Made by a program: the position numbers and the translations under genes | Shown: positions 45,077 to 55,565 of the stretch, in pieces | Layout of the letters: each line of letters opens with the position of its first letter | How positions within the stretch are numbered: position 1 is the stretch's first letter | The notes under the pieces: model-generated | What the model was told of the DNA's origin: nothing | Databases searched by the model: none | The model's input: the letters and a program-made list of their open reading frames with translations, nothing else | From: Monodelphis domestica | Lineage: Eukaryota; Chordata; Mammalia; Didelphimorphia; Didelphidae | Length of the DNA: 64,000 bases | Assembly (NCBI RefSeq): GCF_027887165.1 | Contig: NC_077235.1 | Span: forward strand, 5,029,378 to 5,093,377 | Direction of reading: 5' to 3'

Positions 45077-45262
45077 GAGGGGTAGCTCTGTGGCACAGTG
45101 GATAGAGTGTGAGGTCTGGAGTTGGGAGGACCTGGGGTCAAATATGACCTGAAACACATCCTAACTGTGTGACCGTGGCCAAGTCACTTAGCCCCATTTG
45201 TCTAACCCTTGCCCTTCTGTCTTAGAGTTCTGTCTTATTAAGACAGAAAGTAGGGTTTTAAC
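45077..45262 (+). repeat. Marsupial SINE, diverged
   Basis: It contains ggggtagctctgtggcacag, then ggatagagtgtgaggtctgg, ggccaagtcacttagcccca and a rearranged tail (a short duplication of agttctgtcttatta-like sequence). Confidence 0.8.
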
Positions 45263-46418
45263 AAAATCCAGTTACAAAGCCTTGCCATCAACACAGTCAA
45301 CCCTAAGTTTATCTTTAGAATCTTTGCAATGAAGGCTTTTTTCAATTTGTCTTCCATAGCTTCGCTTTCTATACCATTTAAGAATCCCAATCTAGAAATA
45401 TTCTTTAATTTGCCCTTCATGTTCTGAAGCTCCAACAAGTCCCAGTGGCACAGTGGTTTGGAATCAGGATCTGGATCAAAGCCTGATGTTATGATTGACC
45501 TTCTGTGTGGCCTTGGACACTTTGACCTTCCTTGGGCTCATTTTTTCCCCTTTTGTTAAATGAGGGGAATTGGGTTAAAATCAGCCCCTGTGTTCTGTGA
45601 TTTCAGGGGGCCCTTTTAGCTCTAATGTTTCACGACTAAATTCTCAGAGTGACTTTGGACAATTTTCTGCCCCGTTTTGGCTCCTCTTTCCTCTTCTCTA
45701 AAATGAGGCCATTAGACTAATTGATTCTAGTCTTGAGGTTCTCTGACAAAATTCCTTGGGTGATATTATTGTTGTCTCTCTTTTCTGGGCCTCAGTTTCT
45801 TTCTTTGTAAAAATAAGGGGTTAGACCAAATCTTCTTTGAAGTCTTTTGAAGATCTAATATTTGATAGCCAAGAGTGAGTCACACAGGCCCCTATGTGGA
45901 GCCTTCTCTTCCTTCTCTGTAAAATGTGGGGCTTTGGAAAAAGTCCCCCAAACCCCTTTGGGTGCTGCATCTGCAGATATCTTTGTAATCTGTGAGTGAT
46001 CTTACGTGGACTTGGTGAACAACTGTGCAGCACACCAGAAAACAGCCTCAGTGGCAGTTGGAAAACTAGGAGATGAATTCAAGCCCTGACTTGCCAGGGT
46101 TGGTTGGTTTTGAGCAAGTGGAAAGGGAGAATGTGCCATGTGTACAGTGTGGAAAACCCCCTGGTGGGTATGTGTTTTGGTCCACAGGCCAGTGACCTGA
46201 GTGGAGTAGCTCCTCCTTAACTTGACTCCCTTGCCATCCATCCATCCATCCATCCGTGACTATTCTCCATTGTTGAGTTGGCCCCTCTCTCTTTGGCTTT
46301 GTAAGGAGAAGATGGGTGTCACCTAGACCTTTGTCCCAGAAACTGGGATAAGCTGAGGGAATGGGGAAGTTCCCAGCTTATCTTGGTCAGCTCTCATGAT
46401 TTGGGAATCTTGTTTCAG

Positions 46419-46527
46419 TTTTCAGATAATCACTCCAAGATGCCTTTCCCCTACAAAGTAATGAAAGCTCTTGACCCAGATATCTATCGCAATGTGGAGT
46501 TTGACATTTGGTTGGACAGCAGGAAAG
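46419..46527 (+). CDS. ALG13: ALG13 OTU-form exon 9
   Basis: Acceptor gggaatcttgtttcag, donor AAAG|GTATGT. It encodes [20 protein letters not shown], then [16 protein letters not shown] (residues 232-267). Human reads [31 protein letters not shown]. This segment leads into the Tudor domain and is conserved between ALG13 and OTUD4. Confidence 0.95.
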
Positions 46528-46741
46528 GTATGTGGGCTTCCAGCCTGGAGGGCCTAGCTCTCCAGACTCACAACAACCCCAGTAGGGGGCAGTGTAAGGA
46601 CACTTCCCTTCATCTTATACCTGGGGAATTGTGTCTTGGTCGTCTTGATTGATACAGAAGGTTCTGATCCAGCTGATGGGCCTGTGGACTTGGCCTAGCT
46701 ACATTGCCTCTATCTGACTTATTTCTTCACTTGCTTCACAG

Positions 46742-46806
46742 TGCTTCAGAAATCGGACTACATGGTGTTTGCTGGGAGACAGTACTTTTTGGGAGACAAG
46801 TGCCAG
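46742..46806 (+). CDS. ALG13: ALG13 OTU-form exon 10 (Tudor start)
   Basis: Acceptor cacttgcttcacag, donor CAG|GTGGGT. It encodes (V)[17 protein letters not shown], then DKCQ (residues 268-289). Human has [22 protein letters not shown]. The GDKCQ turn opens the Tudor barrel. Confidence 0.95.
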
Positions 46807-47424
46807 GTGGGTTAATGCCATCTTTGACAGGCAGTGGCCACTCCAGCACTGGTGGGCTTGTGTTCAGAACCCCTGCTGGCTTTCATGCCAGCTTAACCAT
46901 TAGCAGCTGGGTGATGGGTCCAGTTTACCAGTGGCATCTGGCTATGCCACTTAGAGCTCCCTGACCTTCAGAAGTCAACTGGATGGAGCTTGTCATCACT
47001 AGAGGAGCAAAAGCCTTTGTGTCTCATGGCCCAAGGCCAAACTGAAGGTTCACTCATTTATGAAAGGATAGGGGGTGAGCCAGATGAGTTAGAATGGGAG
47101 AAGCAGTTGCAGGCCACTTGGCTCAAATTTCTTTGCTTGAAGATGCTTCAGCCACATCCATGATGTATTTTCCAATATTTTCCAAATAGTCTCAATTCCT
47201 TAGGCCTGTCAGGCTATGTGTTGAGATCCCAAAGGACTAGCATTTCCCCTTGAAACAGGGACAGAAGAGTGAGCTTCCCAGTCTACACTTGTCTTTCCTT
47301 TGCCCCCAGCCATTCTCACATGCATCTGGGTCCTGAGTAGTAACCCTGGGCAGAACAGCACTGTGATGTGCCTGCTGAGGTCCAAGGGGCTCAAGACCAG
47401 TCTGTGTCTGCCTTTTCTCTTCAG

Positions 47425-47525
47425 GTCCGATTGGAGCCAGGTGGGAGATACTACAATGCTCACATTCAGGAAGTTGGCAACAACCCCACTTCAGCAACTG
47501 TATTTATCGAGGAGCTTGCTGAGAA
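47425..47525 (+). CDS. ALG13: ALG13 OTU-form exon 11 (Tudor core)
   Basis: Acceptor ccttttctcttcag, donor AA|GTAAGT. It encodes [20 protein letters not shown], then [13 protein letters not shown] (residues 290-322). Human: [34 protein letters not shown]. This holds most of the Tudor beta strands with the YYNAHIQEV core. Confidence 0.95.
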
Positions 47526-47619
47526 GTAAGTAGGGAGTCTGGGAACACATTTCTACCCTGTGGTGGTGGCTACCTATATTCAACACCTCACATTGGGCCA
47601 AGGCCTTTGTGGACATTTT

Positions 47620-47790
47620 CCTATTTGAGACTCCCAGGAAGCCTGTGATAAGCCTGCTTTATAGATAGGGAAATCTAACTACCGAATAGTCAAGAGACTA
47701 GCCTGGAGTCACACAGTTAGTTAATGCCCAAGGCATGATTTGAACCCAGGCCTTCCTTGGTTATGCTAAGAATTCTCATTCTCTGAGCTT
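47620..47790 (-). repeat. MIR-type SINE, minus orientation
   Basis: It contains tttatagatagggaaatcta, gcctggagtcacacagttag and atttgaacccaggccttcct, in the order of a reversed MIR. Confidence 0.65.
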
Positions 47791-47883
47791 GTCTTTACAG
47801 AGGGAGCCTTTTTTTTTGCCAAGGCTGAAGGGATTACCCAAAGTGTAGCTTTTTAAAGTTGGGAGTGCCCAGTGAAATGATCA

Positions 47884-48406
47884 GCTTCCTGCTGGGAGCC
47901 CTCAGGCCACAATGTCTTGACAAGGTCACTCATGGATGCCAAGAGGTCACAAAGTGGCTCTTTGGCAGGATAGACTTGACCACTCAGCCCCGTTTGTATG
48001 ACTTCTCTCATCAACATCCCTTACTAATGGAATTGACATGATTGTTATCCTCTCCCTAGTCTCAGAAAAAGTAATATAAGAGCAAAATGCTTGCACACTA
48101 TTTCCCCAAAATATCACCAAAAGATGAGACTCACAAAACCAAACCCAAAAGACTTTGGGTTAACTTTTGCTTAAGTACATAATTCCCAGCAAAAGCTGTG
48201 CCCACAAACCAAGCCCAGACTATTCCCTACCCCCTTTACAGAAACTTATTCTCCTAAAGCCAGTACATAAATCTACCATAAAGACCTGTACAAAATGCTT
48301 TGGTGCACCATGCTTCATCAAGCCTCAGTGACTTGATTCTACCAACCAGAACCTTCCTTGAGTGACCTTGTCAAGACATCGTGGCCTGACAGCTCCCAGC
48401 AGCTTC
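47884..48406. mobile_element. Candidate MITE-like element with about 52-bp inverted ends
   Basis: The left arm 47884-47936 and the right arm 48355-48406 are reverse complements with few mismatches; both carry the core gtcttgacaaggtcactca. The roughly 420 bases between them have no recognised coding sequence. Family unknown. It could instead be a chance-formed inverted duplication. Confidence 0.5.
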
Positions 48407-48436
48407 TATTTTCCAGTGTGACAAGTGCTTTATTTT

Positions 48437-48617
48437 TAATAAAGAAATAAACAACCCTAACCTTCTGTTCTAGTATCAACTCTAGGACAGAAGGGCAAGG
48501 GCTAGGTAATTAGGATTAAGTGCCTTGCCCTAGGAAGCATCTGATGCCAGATTTGAACACAGGTCCTCTCAACTCCAGACCTGGAACTCTATCCACTGTG
48601 CTGCCTAGCTGTCCCCC
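48437..48617 (-). repeat. Marsupial SINE, minus orientation
   Basis: It runs from aacaaccctaaccttctgtt, through gggctaggtaattaggatta and ctgatgccagatttgaacac, to actgtgctgcctagctgtcc. Confidence 0.85.
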
Positions 48618-49258
48618 AACAAGCAATTTATAAGCATCTACTGAGTATGCTAGATATTGGGGGTGGGTTATAGGTACAAAGGGCTCCCTCATAGTCGCTG
48701 CCCTCCAGTTGCTTATGTTCTCCTGTGTGGCGGAGGTGGAGAACCTTGTGCAAGGCATTACATTGGGTACTGGGGAAAAGCTGGTACTTGGGTAAGCCCC
48801 AACCTCTGCTATCCCAGTGAGAAACATTGTCAGCTCTATAGTGTCTCCAGAGCCATCAAAATACAAGCCTGGTATCATGACAGCAGAGGCCCTGCACAAA
48901 CATCCAAATGAGTTGGGGCTGTGACCTCATCTTGGGGACATCTGTGACTTTATTATGAGAAGATTAATTAGGACTGTCATCTAGTGGGACTGAGAGGTTC
49001 TTTGTGCCCCAGGTAGTAACAATTCCACATCTGGGAACTTCACTCTCACCTGCCTCTGGGTGCCACTCCCTCTGCCCAACCCGTCTCTTTTCAAACAGTG
49101 TTGCCCAGAGCCTTTCTTCTGAGGAGTGGAAGGGCTTCATAGGCAGCCAAGATGCCACCTGGTACCAGAAGTTTGAGGGATGAAGGAGGAGGGGATGAGT
49201 GTATTGGTAAAGGGCCTTCGGGGAAAGCCTCTCATTGTGCAGCCTCCCTTTTTATTAG

Positions 49259-49410
49259 GCATGTTGTCCCACTGGCTAACTTAAAACCAGTGACTCAAGT
49301 AACACCTGTACCTGCCTGGAATGTGGTCCCGAGTCGAAAAGGAGGAAGCAGTGGTGGCAGTGGTGGAGGAACATACCCCAAGATTCCTGGTGCCTATGCT
49401 CCAGATATGG
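49259..49410 (+). CDS. ALG13: ALG13 OTU-form exon 12
   Basis: Acceptor tccctttttattag. It encodes (K)[17 protein letters not shown], then [11 protein letters not shown] and a Gly/Ser-rich insert, then [13 protein letters not shown] (residues 323-373). Human: [41 protein letters not shown]. The donor ATGG|GTTGGT is non-standard at +3, but it is the only nearby site in the right phase. The run [10 protein letters not shown] has no human equivalent. Confidence 0.9.
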
Positions 49411-49872
49411 GTTGGTATCTGAGAGATTGTTCTCTTCCCCCATCCCTAGCACACATGCATGCATGCATGCATACACACACACCCTCTTTCCTACATTGTT
49501 GCCTAATTATTCTGCAAGATTCCTGTATTGGGGTCCTTTCAAATTATAGCTTGATGGCAAAATCCCAAATCCCTGACCAGTATCTGGGAAATCCTTGCTA
49601 TTACATGGCCTCTGGATGCCAGGCACTGTGCTTGGCCCTGCCCTGATTGAGCATAGACTGTCTGAAGGGGTGAGATGGGGAGATGAGTAGGAATCCCTTG
49701 CTAGAGAAGGATCAGCCACCTGAGCTGGGACTGTTTATGATAGGCTAGTCTAGCCTTGGTTCCTAGCACCAAGGGTTCTAGCACTGAGATGCTGTCTTGG
49801 GCTTTCCCCCTGGTGGGATGACATGGGACAAAGGTTGTCTTGCTCTCATTTGTGTCTCCTGTCATGTGGCAG

Positions 49873-50140
49873 ACCTGGATGTGAAGGGGCGGAAGAGAAT
49901 GTTGAAGAAGGTTCGTGGGAAGGAGGTCTTTATGACGGTGGCTTATAGCAGGGGCGAGCCCATGCTTCCCCCCCGGCTCCAGCACAGTCTCCACACCAGC
50001 CGCTCTTCTTCTGTCCACTGCACTCCCCCGAACGCTGGTGCCATGATGGCTTATGATCACCTCCGTCCCCAGCCTCCACCGCCACCACCGCTACCACCAC
50101 CACCACCTCCAAGACATAGCCGGGGCTTTGGCATCCCCAG
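49873..50140 (+). CDS. ALG13: ALG13 OTU-form exon 13 (poly-proline)
   Basis: Acceptor gtctcctgtcatgtggcag, donor CAG|GTAATA. It begins (D)LDVKGRKRMLKKVRGKEV, then [20 protein letters not shown], then HTSRSSSVHCTPPNAGAMM. It ends with a proline run at about 439-454 (PQPPPPPPLPPPPPPR) and HSRGFGIP. Human has [38 protein letters not shown], but only HPQHPSPRQGRGYGMPR where the proline run sits here. Proline-rich stretches of this kind can bind profilin, SH3 or WW partners (inference). Confidence 0.93.
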
Positions 50141-50574
50141 GTAATAACTTGGCAACCCTCTTCTCCTAAAGCCAGGAGTTGCCTGGGCTAACAGCAGTTA
50201 CTGGGAATGGGACCACTGAGGACTTCTCAAGTGCCTTTGCAAGTCCCTTTTTCAAACTGTTCCATGTTGGAGCTGAGAGCAGAAGGTACCCTCTGTGCCA
50301 GATGGGTGCTTCAGAAAGGCTTGGCTAGCAGCTCATCGCTTTCCATTCATCCAGTAAAACAGAGGAATAGAGAAGGGGCTGCCTTGAAAACCACGAAGGG
50401 TGCACAGCAATGCGGATGGGAACTAGTCTTACCTCTTCGGGCCCTCTGGCTGCTCAGGTCCTAGGTTTTGGAAAGGGTTTTCAAAGCCCTATTTATTCTG
50501 TGTGATTGCTAAACATGTGAGTTGCCAAGTTGGCAATGAGCATCAATTAGTATTTCTTTGCCTTTTGCTTCTAG

Positions 50575-50697
50575 GGGAGGGGGGGGAGCACCTCGATTTA
50601 TGAATAGACACAGTGTGGCCCCTCCTGAAATGGCCTTCTATCCTGGGCCAGGGAAGAGATGCTATCAGAGCTATGACAACTTCTCCTTTCGGTCCCG
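50575..50697 (+). CDS. ALG13: ALG13 OTU-form exon 14
   Basis: Acceptor ccttttgcttctag, donor CG|GTGAGT. It encodes (R)[18 protein letters not shown], then [20 protein letters not shown] and RS (residues 463-503). Human: [37 protein letters not shown]. The basic, aromatic FYPGPGKRC…QSYDNFS block is conserved. Confidence 0.94.
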
Positions 50698-50888
50698 GTG
50701 AGTAAATGTCTTGGGGAGAGGAGGTAAAGGAAGGTCAGAGGAAATGGAGAGCTTAGGTTCAGTGTGGAGTAGTGAGTCTAGTGGGTTACATTACAAAAAC
50801 AAAATAAAAAAAACCATAGCTCTACTTTTGGAAATGGATTTTAATGGTGGCAATGGTCTCCCTGTATCTCCTCTGTTCCATCTCCAAG

Positions 50889-51045
50889 GTCTTATAGCCG
50901 GAGCCGCCGGCAGATGCACTGTGTGAATAAGGAATGCCAGTATAGCTTTGCCCCAGAGCCTGGAGCCACACCTCGGGGCCTGGAGGAAACAATCACCTAC
51001 TATGAAATCGAAGAAGGTGATGAGACTGCTTATCCAGCCATTGGG
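50889..51045 (+). CDS. ALG13: ALG13 OTU-form exon 15
   Basis: Acceptor tgttccatctccaag, donor GGG|GTGAGT. It encodes (R)[18 protein letters not shown], then [20 protein letters not shown] and [14 protein letters not shown] (residues 504-556). Human: [21 protein letters not shown]…[22 protein letters not shown]. Strong match, particularly the acidic end. Confidence 0.95.
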
Positions 51046-52358
51046 GTGAGTGGACACTTCCTCACCTAGCCCGCCTTTGCAAGGAGCATTGGCTGCCAGC
51101 CACATGGTATCCTCAGAATTGTAGGCCTAAGGACCAAAAGTAACAGTAAAGGTCATCTTACCTGAAGAGAGACCCAGAAAGGCATAGATAAGGGAAGGAG
51201 GGAGTAAGCAAGCAAGCAAGCAAGCAAGCAAATTTGGGGCTTCTGAATAGAGCTGTGCTTACATACCTTCCCAGTCTAAAATCTTGATGAGGTCATCAGT
51301 CTGGGTATTGATGGGCTGTGAGATGGAGCTGAAGCTAAAAAGAAAATCCAGTTCACTAGGAACACTTGGCTTCAAACAATCTGGTTCACCAGGACTGGAT
51401 AGAGAGGCAAGTTTAGACAGCAGTTTGTCTGAAGAAGAGCTGGGAGGTTCAGTGACTAGAGAGCTTACTGCAAGGGTGATATGTGAACCAAGGAAGCCAG
51501 TGCAGCCTTGAGGTGACTTATTAAGAATCGGTTGCCAACAATAACGGAAGGACACTCTCTCTGGTCTTTGCTCTGGTCAGCTTGCTCCTAGTGTTGAATA
51601 TTGTTCTGGGTATCACCGTTTGAAAGTTGACTAAATTGGTTGCCATCAAGAAGGAGGGCAGCAAGGATTAGGGGAGGGGACCTGGAGTCTGTATCAAAGT
51701 AGGAGCACTTGAAGGAACCAGGGTGCTATAACCCAGAGAAGAGAAGATTTTGGTGGAAGGGCCACAGGCTGTGGTTTACAGGGAGGAGAAGGCCCATTTC
51801 GGTCAGTGTAGGGAAGAATCCCCTAATCATTGATGCTGTCTCTCCAAGTAGAACTCCTGGAGTAAAGGCTGAATGGTTACTAGTCAAGTATGCTGAAAAA
51901 GTGGGGCAGGCTGGGCCATGAAAGGCATGGCCCTTTCAGAGCCATGTTTTGGGGGATCTTTGTAGCAGAGCCATTGATGACCGCCTTTGACCCAAAACTT
52001 CATCCTGGCTGTCCCCTCCAGTCAGTAAGGCAGGAAGTCCCTTTGGTCATGGCAAGGCTGCTCCTTGGGCACATTGAGTGTGTTGCCCGGTCTAGATTCC
52101 ATTTCCCAGATGTGTGCATAGTCTTCATTAAAGGCCTCCTCCAGTTGCTGTTTCCTTGAAGCCCTGTAAGGAGCACAGGTTGGGGTGAGCTCTTCTAAAA
52201 TCAAAAGCCCAAAGAGGGATTGATGCTCATCCACAGGCCAGCCTTTCCTAGGTCTGAGAGGCAGCCTCATCAAGAAGGGTACATGTCATTGCACTGTTGA
52301 TGGCCCAGATAAAGGGGTACCTGCCACACTCACACTAGTGTATCTTTTCTGGTTTCAG

Positions 52359-52545
52359 CCTCAGAATACCCCATCGCCAATGGTCTCTCCTACTGCTGCT
52401 GCTGCTGCAGCTGCTGCAGCTGCAGCTGCTGCTGCTGCTGCTGCTGCTGGATTCTGGGTAGGAAGACAGGGACCCAACCCTATGGCCTCGGGCAAACCAG
52501 CTGTGACTTCATCTGAAGAAGAAGTAGAAGAGCCCAGTGACAGTA
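52359..52545 (+). CDS. ALG13: ALG13 OTU-form exon 16 (poly-alanine)
   Basis: Acceptor cttttctggtttcag, donor AGTA|GTAAGT. It encodes PQNTPSPMVSPT, 18 consecutive Ala (residues 569-586, mixed GCT/GCA codons), then GFWVGRQGPNPMASGKPAVT and SSEEEVEEPSDS (to 618). The human exon has TMVPATSGYCVGRRG… with no alanine run, so the tract is an addition relative to human. The stretch GFWVGRQG aligns with human GYCVGRRG. Confidence 0.93.
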
Positions 52546-54002
52546 GTAAGTGTCTCACAGTAGCTGCCATGAACTCTCCATCTGTTTACCTTCCACTAGG
52601 CAGTAGGAATAGATTTCTATGGTATCCAGGTTGTCTGTGCTTGGTTAGGATTTCCCAGATTTCCTCTGTTCTTGCTCCTGAAGCTGGCTGGTGCTGAGTG
52701 TGTAGTGAAGGGATCCATCTGAAGGGCCAGAGCTATTCATTTCCTTAGGAAAGAAGAGGAGGGGAGCTTTGGGTTTGGAGTCTAAGAAAAGGGCTGGCTA
52801 CTGATTGGCAGTCAGTTGGCATACTTGGCACTGTGTGTGCTGCCATCCCTGCTTTCAAGGAGCTTCCAATCTCCTAGCCTCGGATAGCTGCAAATGGAAT
52901 TTGGGGAGGGCCAAGTCAAGTGAGGTGAGACAGCCAGCTTACCTGCATTGAGATGGACCTCAGCACATGGACTGAATGGTTTCCTTTTTGGGGCAGAAAT
53001 GGGAGTCACAGAGCTCAAACCTGGGGAATGCTACAAGTTGAGTTTTTAGCATTAGTTTTTCAGGCTGGACCTCTGACTTCCACATGGTTTAGGGAAGTCT
53101 TGGAGAGCAAACCCCCTTCACCAACATAAGTCAACTCTTAATTTTGTACCCTCTTCTCTCTGGAGACTGCCTAGAGTAATGTGTGTACCTGAATCACACA
53201 GCTAGCTCATGTGGTGTTAGAGGTAGAACTTGCACATTCAACTGAGGCTGTCATACAGTTTCTGGTTTGCCTAGATTTTAGCAAAACATCTGGCAGTCTC
53301 TTGTGTTTTCCCTACAAACCAAATGAAGAGGTATGGGCTAGACAGTAGTTGAATTAGGATTCTAAAGTGGTTTGTCAGTGGTCACGAATGGGTCGATGCC
53401 AGCTTGGCAGGAATCTGTATGGTCCAACTTTTTTGATAATAACTTGGATACAGGCATAGATGGCACGCTTCTGAAAAGACCTCTAAGCAGACGGTGTACA
53501 GAGGGTTGGGTGCACATGTGGGTAAGTAGTGGGTTTGGGTTATGGGATCTTGTTTGGTTCTACATGCCTGATTTGGTGGCACATGGTTGAATTTAAAATT
53601 GGGAGAGTGAATAATTGGGCAGATCCCCACCTATAGTAATAGTATGATGGCTTTTGGAGTCAAAGCTGAAGGTTACAAATGTGTGCCCCAAATGAGGGCT
53701 GGAAAACATGCAAGTCATAGCTTGGCCCTTTGGTTTTCTTAAATTGAAATTGTGGGTTGTAGTTGGGAAGGAAGCCTAGAAGCAGCCTCTGTATTGTCTG
53801 TTCTTTTGGATCCTAAGGAGGAGAGGGATTCTCAGAGGGGCTAGCAGCATCCCTCTTATTCAGATCTCAAATAGCTGCTTTCCAAAAAAGCCACTTGCGG
53901 TTGACAGGAAGTGGGGATCACTGTAGTCAGGGATGGGGTGGGCAAGCAGGCCATCTGATTACTGATCCCTGGCCAAGAACCTTTCCTTTCCTTCTTTTCT
54001 AG
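52546..54002 (+). other. Intron of ALG13 with CR1-like LINE
   Basis: It holds a CR1-type LINE trace at 53265-53500; the remainder is unassigned. It ends with the acceptor ccttcttttctag. Confidence 0.55.
53265..53500 (+). mobile_element. CR1-type reverse-transcriptase fragment, plus strand
   Basis: The plus-strand translation VVTNGSMPAWQESVWSN, then NNLDTGIDGTLLK, resembles CR1 RT (VVTNGSMSTWRE…NDLDKGIDGMLIK). It follows a LDFSKTSG-like block. Frameshifts interrupt it. Confidence 0.7.
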
Positions 54003-54035
54003 GCGATTATCACCATAACTACCTTTATCCTACAG
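54003..54035 (+). CDS. ALG13: ALG13 OTU-form exon 17 (33-base microexon)
   Basis: Acceptor ccttcttttctag, donor ACAG|GTCAGT. It completes Ser619 and encodes DYHHNYLYPT (620-629), then one base of the next Glu. Human: GRYHEEYLYRAE. Small, but phase-perfect with both neighbours; the next exon is 101 bases downstream. Confidence 0.9.
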
Positions 54036-54136
54036 GTCAGTTACCTTTGCCCTTTTGTTTCTTGTTCACAAAGTAGTCTGTTCCATCATGGGCTAGCATA
54101 CTCATGGCAGGCTTTCACTTTGCCTCTGCCCTGTAG

Positions 54137-54192
54137 AGCCAGACTATGAAACTCCATCGGTCTATAGCACTACTGAATCAACTGCTAACCTG
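54137..54192 (+). CDS. ALG13: ALG13 OTU-form exon 18
   Basis: Acceptor gcctctgccctgtag, donor CTG|GTAAGT. It encodes (E)PDYETPSVYSTTESTANL (630-648). Human: EPDYETSGVYSTTASTANL. Very strong match. Confidence 0.96.
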
Positions 54193-55164
54193 GTAAGTTG
54201 GCTCCTGAGATGGGAGGGGGGTGGCAGAGGACTAAACCTCTTTGTCGGTTGGGCAGGCTCCACTTAAGATGCACATCCCACTGTCTCCTGTGTGGAGCTT
54301 TTCCTATCCCAGCTGACCCTGATGCTGGTCCCACGTTTACTCACTTGAATTTGTGGGTGGCTTGCCTTCTTGGCACAAATAAACCTGGGGAACTTGGGAA
54401 AACAAGGAGGATTGAGTACACAGGGCAACTGAGGGCCACTTGAGGCCTGAGCCCTATATAGATTGCAAAAGTCAGAACTGAGACATGCTGCATTGTTCAG
54501 ATCTTGCCACATTATGGCAATGAACTGACTCAAGACCACAAGTGAAAGATTTCGGTCTCCAGGTGAATGGGTTCTGTTGGCACCAGTTGGCACAAACTTC
54601 AGACACTCAGACTATTGAAGAGATGGTGGCTGCCATGTCTCCAAGGCTGTGGTCCAGTTTGTGCTCTTCAAGCCACCTTCCTCTCTCTGAAGTGAACTCT
54701 AGTAATACAAGGTGAAATGGAGATGAACAAGTGAGATAAGCCTGGGCCTGCAAACACTAGAAAAGCAGAAGAGCCCAAGGGAAATAAGGAAGAGCATATT
54801 AGGAACTTGAGAATTAGAAGGAAGTAGCAAACAAAAAGTTCTTGGTTGAAAAAACTGGTTTCTGAGACCCCTTGGGGAAAATGCTGCTGGTCCCAGAGCC
54901 ACAGGCAAGTTCCTTAAAGCTCTCAATGCCTGCCCACAAGCTCTTAGATGATAATCGGCAGATACATTGCCAATCTGCATAGGTGGAGGGAATCTCCACG
55001 CTGTGATCTTGAAACACCAATGAAATGACAAAGGAATGAGACTAACGGCTAAAGAAACTGGCTTTGAGGGAATGTGACATAGCATTGAGAACAAATAGGA
55101 GACTAGCTCTAAGAATGAGCTTCCCAAATTGGCAGGACAAGAAGCTTAACCCTTTATTTTATTT

Positions 55165-55348
55165 TATTTTTTAAAAACCTTACCTTCAATATTATGTTTT
55201 GGTTTCAAGGCAGAAGAAGAGTGGCAATGGGAGTCAAGTGGCTTGCCCAGGATCACACAGCTAGGAAGTGTATGAGGCTAGATTTGAACCTAGGACCTCC
55301 CATCTCTAGGCATGGCTCTCAATCCACTGATCTACCCAGCTGCCCCCC
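55165..55348 (-). repeat. Marsupial tRNA-derived SINE, minus orientation
   Basis: It runs from aaaaaccttaccttcaatat, through caggatcacacagctaggaa, to gatctacccagctgcccc. Confidence 0.92.
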
Positions 55349-55364
55349 TAACCCTTCATTTTAA

Positions 55365-55565
55365 AAGCTCTTATTTCTCTTCTAAAACTCTTATCTTCTG
55401 CCTTAGTATGAATTCTAAGAGAGAAGAGCAGCAAGGACTAGGCAATTGGGGTTAAATGATCTGACAAGAGTCACACAGCTAGGAAGTGTCTGAGGTCAAA
55501 TTTGAACCCAGGTCCTCCCCACTCCAGGCCTGGAACTCTATTCACTGTGCTACCTACCTGTCATG
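55365..55565 (-). repeat. Marsupial SINE, minus orientation, tandem to the previous one
   Basis: It contains aaactcttatcttctgcctt, gagtcacacagctaggaagt and tattcactgtgctacctacc. It is more diverged than its left neighbour and in the same orientation. Confidence 0.85.

Noticed and set aside
48516..48899. 127-codon minus-strand open frame
   Set aside because: It overlaps a SINE at its C-terminal end and shows no recognisable domain; it lies within an ALG13 intron.
49152..49646. 164-codon open frame spanning exon 12
   Set aside because: Only 49259-49410 matches ALG13; the rest is intronic sequence including a CATG/CA simple repeat.
52361..52570. Antisense poly-Ala open frame
   Set aside because: It is the reverse reading of the GCT/GCA repeat (AGC/TGC gives Ala-like runs in one frame). 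The plus strand matches ALG13 on both sides.
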